Assembly: GCA_900548855.1 (NCBI GenBank)
Contig: URMF01000084.1
Span: 1-8,592 of the forward strand
Length of the DNA: 8,592 nucleotides
Reading direction: 5' to 3'
DNA from: an uncultured Eubacteriales bacterium
Lineage (GTDB): Bacteria; Bacillota; Clostridia; Lachnospirales; Lachnospiraceae
A program made the translations under genes and the position numbers. This document shows, piece by piece, positions 1 through 6,505 of this stretch (position 1 is the stretch's first letter; each line of letters opens with the position of its first letter). The notes under the pieces are model-generated. The model saw only the letters and a list, made by a program, of their open reading frames with translations. It had not been told where the DNA came from and ran no database searches.

Positions 1-39
1 ATCTGATTTCAGGTGGCATTCATTTTTAGTTAGTGCGGG

Positions 40-321
40 TTATTTACCTGATACAATAGAAAAAACACTATATAATGCATATGCTTTATTACTGTTGTGA
101 AAAAGCAATAATCCCAGCTCGTAGATCCCCTTAATAAAAATTGTATGCAGCCATGGATGATGATTGCTATAAGGAAATCCTCCTGTTGCCTGGCACATTT
201 GAATTAATGCATCATAAGTCATGACCCCTGGATAATATGCAAGCAAGAATACACCATCTATCAAGCAGGATACCCCAAAAGTAAATAATCCCCACTTCCT
301 ATAATCCTCTTTCGGACTCAA
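40..321 (-). CDS. Conserved DUF6020-like segment, downstream of the frameshift
   Basis: This 93-residue frame has one or two membrane segments (about residues 11-30 and 66-86) around a likely extracytoplasmic loop containing YYPGVMTYDALIQ and NHHPWLHT. The Tyr-Pro-Gly-Val-Met-x-Tyr-Asp pattern is the strongest family signal in this stretch; an acidic residue early in the first outer loop is typical of GT-C-fold enzymes. The only start is a TTG overlapping the preceding stop as TTGA, with no separate Shine-Dalgarno site. The frame ends at a TAA soon after a helix that should lead into further membrane segments, so the gene is also truncated here. None of the three minus-strand frames to the window edge continues a membrane protein. 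Confidence 0.55.
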   Translation of the reverse strand: MSPKEDYRKWGLFTFGVSCLIDGVFLLAYYPGVMTYDALIQMCQATGGFPYSNHHPWLHTIFIKGIYELGLLLFHNSNKAYALYSVFSIVSGK

Positions 322-764
322 AAAAATCTATAATGGAAACTAAGCCGATAAAGGCATTCAAGGGCGCATCCAAAAAGCAGACTCCAACAACTCAATGAAA
401 GCAAAAAACCGCTTATCCCAAAGTCATCATATATTGTCAGATTTCCAACAGATGAAAAAAGTCCGAATAACATAGAACCAAGTAAAATATACAGGTGAAA
501 TCTATATTGAACTAAAATTGTCACTATACACCAGTACAAAATTACGACTGTCCAGCATAAAATTAATAAATGTATCATACCGTCTGCTACCAATGTCTTT
601 TCACATAATAACACTAACGTTATAAAAGCTGTAAGTAAGAAAGCACTAATGTAAATCACAGGCATCTTTTTTGTTCTGATTTCATTTACATCTTTCTTCC
701 AGAATAGGATTATTTTAATAAAACAGATCAATATAATGTATGGATAAATAGTGTGAAAATTCAT
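318..764 (-). CDS. N-terminal membrane portion of the broken DUF6020-like gene
   Basis: This 148-residue frame is almost wholly hydrophobic. Membrane segments lie near residues 5-22, 35-55, 62-88, 90-108 and 115-138, and the C-terminal end is basic and aromatic (LYRLSFHYRFF). It starts at an ATG. The best Shine-Dalgarno-like purines (AGAGGAG) sit about ten bases upstream, which is rather far, and a small overlapping frame (715-795) may couple translation. It ends at the TGA formed by the T7 frameshift. If expressed alone it would be a short polytopic membrane protein without the conserved DUF6020 loop. I consider it the front half of a broken gene and not an independent product. Confidence 0.55.
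   Translation of the reverse strand: MNFHTIYPYIILICFIKIILFWKKDVNEIRTKKMPVIYISAFLLTAFITLVLLCEKTLVADGMIHLLILCWTVVILYWCIVTILVQYRFHLYILLGSMLFGLFSSVGNLTIYDDFGISGFLLSLSCWSLLFGCALECLYRLSFHYRFF
320..326. repeat. Seven-base A/T homopolymer at the frameshift
   Basis: Seven As on the plus strand (seven Ts in the mRNA-sense strand) sit exactly where the two halves of the DUF6020-like gene part. Adding one base restores a continuous frame. A tract of this length can arise by replication slippage, can slip during transcription, and is also a frequent site of sequencing or assembly error. Confidence 0.8.
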
Positions 765-1048
765 CTAATACCTGCTCCTCTATCATAATTTTCATCTATT
801 CCTTCTCTTCCTTGTAAATAGCGTACAATACAGACCGGAATATGAGGTTACCATAACAAACAAAATTGCATTAGAAATCATTTGTCATATAACTGCATTT
901 CTCTTTTATTTCTTTATCATCAAAACTCTTGGCATATGCTATATCATTCCATGTGCATGGTTCTTCGTCACTGCTAATCACGCCTATGCACATTCCCGTC
1001 TCGTATATCGTAACTGGGGTGTTTCACTTTTTGCTTTATTTAGTGGAA
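765..1048. other. Inter-gene stretch holding probable gene debris
   Basis: No convincing full gene is present. On the minus strand, three tiny overlapping frames form a staircase. One of 40 codons (871-993) is hydrophilic and acidic and is open, without a start, back to 1023. One of 29 codons (792-881) has a hydrophobic stretch followed by a basic end, TRKRRNR. One of 26 codons (715-795) overlaps its neighbour as ATGA and then overlaps the 148-residue frame. Such a staircase in one direction fits a gene broken by small indels. On the plus strand a start-less open frame runs from about 768 to 1080; part of it is codon-for-codon antisense to the hydrophilic frame and is more likely its shadow. 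I see no intrinsic terminator after the GT-C gene and no clear promoter. Confidence 0.4.
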
Positions 1049-2626
1049 TTATTGTTTTGTTTGAGGATAATTCTGTTTAATTAGCTTTCTTAAATTGATA
1101 CTTCCCATAAATTCCAGTATTAAAAACAGCGGTACAAAAACAAACACATACCGCGCCTGAGCCTCAAAAATCTGGAGATACAGCATAAGTCCCAACACGG
1201 ATAACATAAGTACTTTCTCTTTGGCTTCAAGCCTGCGTTTCGTCAATGCTGCAAAAGGAATCATTGCCAGTACCCCTATCCATAGAAATTGGCGAATCAA
1301 CGCATGATACGGAAATAATTCTCCAAACCCATAGTAGCAGGAACGCAGTATATCACTAATCCTTCCTCTGGATGGATATATTTCCTCATAAAAGCTCTCT
1401 GCATTTCTCCAGCTATATGTTCCATCTAGGTAATTCTTGGCAGCTTTATGTACAAAAAGCTCTGCATATCCTGCTATTCCCATATTTTTCAGTCTGGATT
1501 TAAACTCTTCCAGTTCTGCCTGATTTCTTAATTCCTTACTACCAAGTTCCTTCCCAAATTCCAGATCCTCATCACTATATCCTCCCCAGGAATCTACATT
1601 TACCCCTAACATCAGATAATGAGGGATTCCCATTTCACGTTCCTTATCTATCGAAAAACCCATGGAATGGGTCATTTGTGAAATCACTATTGACGAACAC
1701 GCAAGACCAACTATCGCAGCTAAGACTGTAATCGTACTGTTCTTCCATTGCATTCCCGTTCTCTTCAGTGCTCTCTTCAACCATTCTATCAGTTCAATCG
1801 CTGTAATTGCTATAAGAACGACAACCGTATAAGGTTTAATATGATATGCAATCTCACCCATAACAAACAAAGCAAAAACATACAGGTATTTTACAATTTG
1901 TTTCGGGCATTCCTTGCATCGAAGGTATAAATACAAGAACAGTATTGGGAATATGACACCCATGCCATCTGAGTACGGCAAAACCATCCAGCCGGACAAA
2001 TCGATTAACAACACATACAGAAAATAAATACACCAGCTTGCCCACACACTGACAAATCGTTTAGCGCACTTAAATAAAACTATTCCTGAAACATTCATTA
2101 CTGCACATTGTACCAACGCAAGAAGTAAACCACCGTTTGAAACAGGGCTTCCCATGAGCATATTCAGCTTAAGTATCCGGGAAAACAGATACACTAAAAA
2201 TAAATTATTGGGATATATGGAATAATACTCGGACATTTCCTGTATTCCTGCCATGTCACCCGAAGCTGCCCAGTGGGATCCATACCATACTGCTGCCACA
2301 TCCCAGGAGGTACGGAAAATAATATTATAAGTAATAAAAGCCTGTATGCCAAGGATTATAACAGAGACCGTACAAAGCCATATATTCTCTGTCTTATCTG
2401 ACATAGATAATGGGGCTCTGAATTTAACGAATCTGATTATCAACAGCCATACTATCACTGCCACTATAAGCAATATGCAATTGGGAATTATAAACTCCAC
2501 GGTCAAAACCTTGCTTCCAAATAGTAATAAGCCATAAATAAATAAAAAGGTGAATATCAATAAACCCTTTAGTCCAACTGATACAATATCAATTTTATCA
2601 TTAGATTTCGTTGTTATATGTGTCAT
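1049..2626 (-). CDS. GT-C-type polytopic membrane glycosyltransferase
   Basis: The 525-residue product probably transfers a sugar from a polyprenyl-phosphate donor onto a glycan on the outer face of the membrane. It has about ten hydrophobic membrane segments. The first outer loop carries SWDVAAV with an acidic residue near position 109, followed by YSIYPNNLFLV near 136-145; this pairing is typical of bacterial GT-C (GT39/PMT-like) proteins. A large soluble loop near 320-425 contains MLGVNVDSWGGYSDED. An ATG at 2641 is also possible, but the ATG at 2626 is preferred: GAGGAAG lies four bases upstream and the start overlaps the preceding stop as ATGA, whereas the AGGAG before the 2641 ATG directly abuts it. 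The overlap places it in an operon with the YfhO-like fragment. Length and motifs suggest it is intact. The exact sugar and acceptor cannot be read from sequence. Confidence 0.75.
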   Translation of the reverse strand: MTHITTKSNDKIDIVSVGLKGLLIFTFLFIYGLLLFGSKVLTVEFIIPNCILLIVAVIVWLLIIRFVKFRAPLSMSDKTENIWLCTVSVIILGIQAFITYNIIFRTSWDVAAVWYGSHWAASGDMAGIQEMSEYYSIYPNNLFLVYLFSRILKLNMLMGSPVSNGGLLLALVQCAVMNVSGIVLFKCAKRFVSVWASWCIYFLYVLLIDLSGWMVLPYSDGMGVIFPILFLYLYLRCKECPKQIVKYLYVFALFVMGEIAYHIKPYTVVVLIAITAIELIEWLKRALKRTGMQWKNSTITVLAAIVGLACSSIVISQMTHSMGFSIDKEREMGIPHYLMLGVNVDSWGGYSDEDLEFGKELGSKELRNQAELEEFKSRLKNMGIAGYAELFVHKAAKNYLDGTYSWRNAESFYEEIYPSRGRISDILRSCYYGFGELFPYHALIRQFLWIGVLAMIPFAALTKRRLEAKEKVLMLSVLGLMLYLQIFEAQARYVFVFVPLFLILEFMGSINLRKLIKQNYPQTKQ

Positions 2627-3672
2627 TGCTCTTCCTCGCATCTCCTATTACCCCATATACCTATTTTCTTCATACAGCCACATAACACCATCCATAGCAA
2701 TAATGATATAGCACTAATTACAATTCCAGGCACTACCATCGGCTGTCTATACCTTAAAGTAATTTCATGATCTCCTTCAGGAAGTTCAATTCCGATCATT
2801 AAATCCTCCGGGATTTCACGATATTCTCTGCTGTCAACCATAATTTTCCATCCGTTCCGATAAGGGATAGATGTTTGCAGGTAATTTCCATGTTCTCCAT
2901 TGCCGGTAACTGAAATTCTAATATTTCCACTATTCTTTATGCTAATCCGGACTTTGCTCTTTTCGTCCTCTGCTTCCAGATAGCACAACGGCTTAAAGCA
3001 GGTATTTTCCAACACATAACAAGGTGTTTCTCTCCTAATCACCCAACCATCCATCTTTTCCGGTAATTCATAAGTCAGAAGATACTTAATGGCATATCTT
3101 CCAGCTTCTTCTGCTGTTATATTGCACAACTGAAACCGTGTTGCCTGGCTTCCATATCCCTTTGAATCCATATGGTGCTCAAAAGCATACTGAGCGATTT
3201 CATCTCTGATCACCGAACTATAATGTGTAACACTTGGATATCCAATTAACATTGCATCATTCAATGGATCTCTTAATTCATGTTCCATCCGAAAAAATGT
3301 ATCTCCATTTTCTGTCTTCAATTCATCATATATTTCCTTTACCATGGAAGTATATTCCTGATACTCTTCCAGACCCCAATAATGAAAATCAGAAAGTGAC
3401 CAGTACAAATTAGCGACAAGTTCCACACTCATAACCAATGTCATGATCGCAAAACCAGTCTTTCTTCTATCCTTGAACAACAGATAAATTACCAGACATG
3501 CGCATAGCAGAACTGCTGCCGTCAATGCCCATTTCTTAATCGATGAAAACTCAAACACTCCGTTTGAAAACTGAATATATGCAACAACTAATGTCCATAT
3601 CCCCATAGTCGTGAACTTATCTATAAAACCAAGGTAATGCGCATCGATATCCATATAAAATATTTTAAACAT
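2623..3672 (-). pseudogene. YfhO-family membrane protein, C-terminal part only
   Basis: YfhO proteins are large (roughly 800-900 residue) GT-C enzymes; in Bacillus subtilis YfhO is linked to GlcNAc decoration of lipoteichoic acid. This frame keeps 349 residues: three membrane segments (about 24-38, 47-66, 73-92), an outer domain, and a last membrane segment (312-334). Family features include the GYPSVTHYSSV region near 144-154, KYLLT at 196-200, IPYRNGWKIMVD at 269-280 and LPEGDHEITLRY near 297-308. The N-terminal multi-membrane catalytic half is absent. The first ATG has no Shine-Dalgarno site, an in-frame TAG lies one codon upstream, and the start overlaps the end of the SIR2 gene. It is therefore most likely the tail of a gene beheaded when the SIR2 segment arrived. 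A residual expressed outer domain cannot be excluded. Confidence 0.7.
2631..2637 (-). promoter_or_regulatory. Shine-Dalgarno site deciding the GT-C start
   Basis: The minus strand reads GAGGAAG, then four bases, then the ATG at 2626. It lies within the last codons of the YfhO-like frame, so translation of the two is probably coupled. The alternative upstream ATG at 2641 has its purine-rich stretch directly touching the start codon, which is too close. Confidence 0.6.
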
Positions 3673-6190
3673 TTTCTAGTCGTAGATTTAATTCCAGTAA
3701 ATACTTTTCTAATTTTTCTTTCACATCCATAATTTTATTTGCATATTTCCTATCTAAATCTCCACAAATTTTATTATATTTCATCTGCTCAGACTTATCA
3801 TCACACACATGCATTAATCGAAAGTATGGATCCTTCAGAAAAAAACTATCATGTCCATAAAAATTTTCTATCTCCTTAGCAATAGTCTTGTAAACTTCTA
3901 CTGCTTCCTTTTTACGTTTTTCATCCTTTTTTCCCAGTACAATATTAATATCTCCCAACAATAACTTTGTTCTTGATTGTTCCCGAATATCATGATATGC
4001 ATCTTTTTGCACTGCTAACCTTAATGATTTATGCACATATAATAATGCAGTTAAATAATCCTTTTTTATATAGTAATAATATGCACATATATACCAAGTA
4101 TGAGACATAGTATTCGTAAAGCCCTCTGGTAGATTTACTCTACTTTCAACCCCATCTATTATCCACTGTAAGTTTTGTTTACTATGTACAAACAGCTCTA
4201 GTTCCGCACGTACATTAATAGAACTGCAATAATCTTTATTACAGTAATCTACTGTTTTGTATCGATATTCATTTGCAATACTAATAATTCTGTACGCTAA
4301 ATCATATAATTTCAAATCCTTTGCCAATAGTCCAATGTTGAAAACGGTAGTTGCCCATGAAGCTATTAACTCTTTGTTTTGCTTATCATTTTTTCCGCTA
4401 CCTATTAGATTTTTTTTAAGATTAGCAGACATAATATAAGCCTCACATGCTTTAAAAGGATCAATTTCTTTTAATACTGTAGCATAATAATTCAAAGATC
4501 TAGAATAAAATAAATCAGATTCGCCATATTTCTTTTTCAAAAACAAATCCTTTTCTATAAGTTCTAAAACAATAGATAACTTTGAATTCTTATACCCCTT
4601 TACTATAGCAAGATTATTATAACACTTCGCTTTAAATAACATATATGACGGACTCAAATCATTATTATTTTCAATATACTCTATACAATTTTCAAGACAT
4701 TTTTCTCCATCATCTAAATCAGCATAATAAATACAAAAAGCACCAATCGATCTTAATAAACCTATCTTTGTGTCAAACACCAATCGATCTTCTGCTATTT
4801 CAATAATTCTTTTTGCACTAAAATATGCTGATTCAATGGACATGTTCATCCCATTATTATATTGAAGTACTGAAATCAATTTATTAGCATATTCATTTAT
4901 TTCATAGTCAGACAACTTATTTATTAGTTTGCAATTATCTTCTGTAGAATCAGCATAATATTGTTTAATTAACCACTTTTTTTTTAGTAGATTTATAAGT
5001 TCATTTTCTTTTAAAGCATTATCTTCAAATTGTTGTAAGAAAAAATTTTCAACTTCTGTTGCACACCTTACATATCCAATACGAATATAAGTTGCAAATG
5101 CTTTTTCACAGATATTCAACAGAGTATCCATAGATTCTTCTGATAATGCAATAGATTTTTTAATCTCTTCATAATAATCCTCTTTTAAATTATCCATATC
5201 AAGAAGTTGTGGAAATTTTGTAGCCGTAATGTAATAACTTTCTTTTAGCAACGATAAAATAATTGGCAATTGTTTCAAACCGCCTTTATCGTTTTTCATA
5301 ATATCGTTTAAAATCTTATCCATAGCTGAAATAAAATTATTATTTTCAGATAAATAACTAATTAATCTATTAACTGCCTCAAACTCTCCTTGAGGATAAT
5401 ATATTGCTTCTATACCAAGTTCAGTAAACCTTCTATTTCTAATAATTTGTTCTTCGTGACTTGTAGGATATGGAACTATTGCATAGTGTGAAATACTGCG
5501 ATTCTGTTGGACGCACTCTTCTAATATATCCAAAGTATAATCTTTCTCCATGCTGCATCCAACAAATAAAACTTTTTTACTGCTAAAAATTTTCATGAGA
5601 TATTCAGGAAGTGGTTTTTTTCCTCTCTTACCTTTTTCTCCATAAAAATATTTATATTGTTTTGTTGAAAAAACAAACGATTGTGTTTCTTCCAAGGATC
5701 CATGTATTTTTAATAATCTTCGATCATTTATCTGAATTGCTTCGTTCATTTGTCCAACCAAACAAGGCAATAACGGTTTTAGGTGGCCTAAAGGAGAATT
5801 AATTGATGCATCTTCAAGCAATGTATCATAATTTGTAGTGATTACCATTGGTGAAAACGAAGATACTAATATCTGTGTAACTTCATTATATTCTGCATTA
5901 GAATCTGTAATTATGTCTCGAATCTTTTTCATAATCATATCTGAATTTTTAGCAGCATCAATAATTTTATCCGCATATTTAAAAGTATCCCCAATTTCTT
6001 CCAACATTTTGATATCGTCAGGCAGCAAATACTCAACTGCTATTTTGTTTATCAGTTCTCTCCAAGTAAAAAGACCACATCCTTTTGAAATACCTGCACC
6101 GACAAAAGGAATAATATTTTGTCTGATTTGCTTTATTTCATCTAATCTTTTCTTATTTGACCCATAATTTATTAATTCACTGAGATTCAT
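3665..6190 (-). CDS. SIR2-domain protein with TPR-like C-terminal half, candidate antiphage NADase
   Basis: The 841-residue protein begins with a SIR2-fold domain (about 20-285). GAGIS at 31-35 fits the NAD-binding glycine loop, TTNYD at 118-122 carries the Asn and Asp of the sirtuin pocket, KIHGS at 161-165 holds the catalytic His163, and GCSMEKD at 211-217 fits the second nucleotide-binding loop. No zinc-ribbon cysteine pairs are visible, as in the SIR2_2-like branch used by bacterial defence proteins such as ThsA, Dsr and Avs5. The rest is helical; helix pairs near 481-508, 519-550, 561-592, 608-640, 693-727 and 738-775 resemble TPR repeats. No NTPase P-loop, membrane segment or signal peptide is seen. 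By analogy it may deplete NAD+ when the repeats sense infection. It has its own strong Shine-Dalgarno site and much lower GC than the genes downstream, which suggests transfer. A role in defence is inferred, not shown. Confidence 0.8.
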   Translation of the reverse strand: MNLSELINYGSNKKRLDEIKQIRQNIIPFVGAGISKGCGLFTWRELINKIAVEYLLPDDIKMLEEIGDTFKYADKIIDAAKNSDMIMKKIRDIITDSNAEYNEVTQILVSSFSPMVITTNYDTLLEDASINSPLGHLKPLLPCLVGQMNEAIQINDRRLLKIHGSLEETQSFVFSTKQYKYFYGEKGKRGKKPLPEYLMKIFSSKKVLFVGCSMEKDYTLDILEECVQQNRSISHYAIVPYPTSHEEQIIRNRRFTELGIEAIYYPQGEFEAVNRLISYLSENNNFISAMDKILNDIMKNDKGGLKQLPIILSLLKESYYITATKFPQLLDMDNLKEDYYEEIKKSIALSEESMDTLLNICEKAFATYIRIGYVRCATEVENFFLQQFEDNALKENELINLLKKKWLIKQYYADSTEDNCKLINKLSDYEINEYANKLISVLQYNNGMNMSIESAYFSAKRIIEIAEDRLVFDTKIGLLRSIGAFCIYYADLDDGEKCLENCIEYIENNNDLSPSYMLFKAKCYNNLAIVKGYKNSKLSIVLELIEKDLFLKKKYGESDLFYSRSLNYYATVLKEIDPFKACEAYIMSANLKKNLIGSGKNDKQNKELIASWATTVFNIGLLAKDLKLYDLAYRIISIANEYRYKTVDYCNKDYCSSINVRAELELFVHSKQNLQWIIDGVESRVNLPEGFTNTMSHTWYICAYYYYIKKDYLTALLYVHKSLRLAVQKDAYHDIREQSRTKLLLGDINIVLGKKDEKRKKEAVEVYKTIAKEIENFYGHDSFFLKDPYFRLMHVCDDKSEQMKYNKICGDLDRKYANKIMDVKEKLEKYLLELNLRLENV

Positions 6191-6196
6191 AGGATA

Positions 6197-6203
6197 CCTC
6201 CCC
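6197..6203 (-). promoter_or_regulatory. Strong Shine-Dalgarno site of the SIR2 gene
   Basis: The minus strand reads GGGGAGG, then six bases, then the ATG at 6190. This nearly ideal ribosome binding site fixes the start of the SIR2 gene and shows that it can be translated independently of the glycosyltransferase genes upstream. Confidence 0.8.
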
Positions 6204-6369
6204 TATAATTCCGAATAAAAACTTCTGTTCGACAATGCCATTGTTTTACACCAAGCTTTTATTTTACAGTCATACCACTTACTCGGCACTCGCTAATAAT
6301 GGATTTCTGTTCCCCGGATTTTATATGACACCAAACTTTAGTAACTTAATCCATGACTAAGCTCCTACT

Positions 6370-6398
6370 ATACTACGCAATACTATAACTTGCGTTAA
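6370..6398 (-). promoter_or_regulatory. Candidate SIR2 promoter with inverted repeat in its spacer
   Basis: On the minus strand TTAACG (6398-6393) and TAGTAT (6375-6370) are separated by 17 bases; each matches four of six bases of the vegetative consensus. The perfect six-base inverted repeat ACGCAA/TTGCGT (6375-6380 and 6390-6395, nine-base spacer) fills the space between them. This would be a natural operator position for a dimeric repressor. The hexamers are weak, so this is only a candidate. Confidence 0.3.
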
Positions 6399-6431
6399 TA
6401 TATGAAGTTTATTATCCCCTAGATTATGACT

Positions 6432-6445
6432 GTGCCGAAAGGCGC
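6432..6445. other. Small hairpin with GAAA loop
   Basis: The plus strand reads GTGCC, GAAA, GGCGC. The five-base stem includes one G-T pair and closes a GNRA-type tetraloop. It lies about 60 bases beyond the GT10 stop and has no T-tract on either side, so it is not an intrinsic terminator. It could be an RNA-stabilising stem or chance. Confidence 0.3.
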
Positions 6446-6505
6446 CAGCTTATTGAACACTTACAGTATTATTTGTGAGATCAGAAAAGAGAACAGAACC
6501 AATCG

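Larger units (their letters stand above)
40..764 (-). pseudogene. DUF6020-like membrane protein, frameshifted and 3'-truncated
   Basis: The two overlapping reading frames at 318-764 and 40-321 read best as one broken gene. The first frame ends in a run of seven Ts (minus strand) followed directly by GA, giving a TGA stop. One extra T would join Arg-Phe-Phe to Leu-Ser-Pro-Lys-Glu-Asp and restore one continuous frame of about 240 codons. The second frame has no ATG of its own, only a TTG that lies inside the T run. The joined protein has about five hydrophobic segments and then the YYPGVMTYDALIQ and YSNHHPWLHT stretches that I recognise from DUF6020-type proteins, which are normally several hundred residues long. 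The frame stops soon after that region, so the C-terminal half is missing. The family assignment is from memory of the motif; function is unknown but is probably GT-C-like surface glycan assembly. Confidence 0.65.
6191..6505. other. Non-coding gap between the GT10 and SIR2 genes
   Basis: All minus-strand frames are broken by stops, and no plus-strand gene is visible. The gap holds the SIR2 ribosome binding site, a weak candidate promoter built around an inverted repeat (6370-6398) and a small GAAA-loop hairpin (6432-6445). Neither hairpin is followed by a T-tract on the minus strand, so there is no recognisable terminator after the GT10 gene. In a tightly packed gene string this is the only sizeable non-coding interval apart from the debris at 765-1048. 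It probably marks the right border of the acquired SIR2 segment. Confidence 0.5.

Noticed and set aside
768..1080. Long plus-strand hydrophobic open frame in the debris region
   Set aside because: It has no ATG or usable start, and part of it is codon-for-codon antisense to a hydrophilic minus-strand frame; hydrophobic shadows of acidic sequence are common.
4380..4410. Possible Walker A loop (GSGKN, residues 597-601 of the SIR2 protein) suggesting an NTPase module as in Avs5
   Set aside because: The first glycine of the motif is missing and the lysine is followed by Asn instead of Ser or Thr; no Walker B partner was seen.
5838..6167. Plus-strand open frame of 109 codons opposite the start of the SIR2 gene
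   Set aside because: It lies wholly antisense to the well-supported SIR2 domain and has no ribosome site; it is a shadow of an AT-rich gene.
6191..6236. TTGTCG and ATTATA as a promoter right in front of the SIR2 gene
   Set aside because: The spacing is about 20 bases and the -10 box would touch the ribosome binding site, leaving no leader.
6281..6292. ACTCG repeated twice with a two-base spacer upstream of the SIR2 gene
   Set aside because: Only two short copies, not in a clear promoter context; likely chance.
3655..6505. Target-site duplication or attachment repeat flanking the SIR2 segment
   Set aside because: By eye I found no matching direct or inverted repeat at the two borders, and no integrase or transposase in the window.
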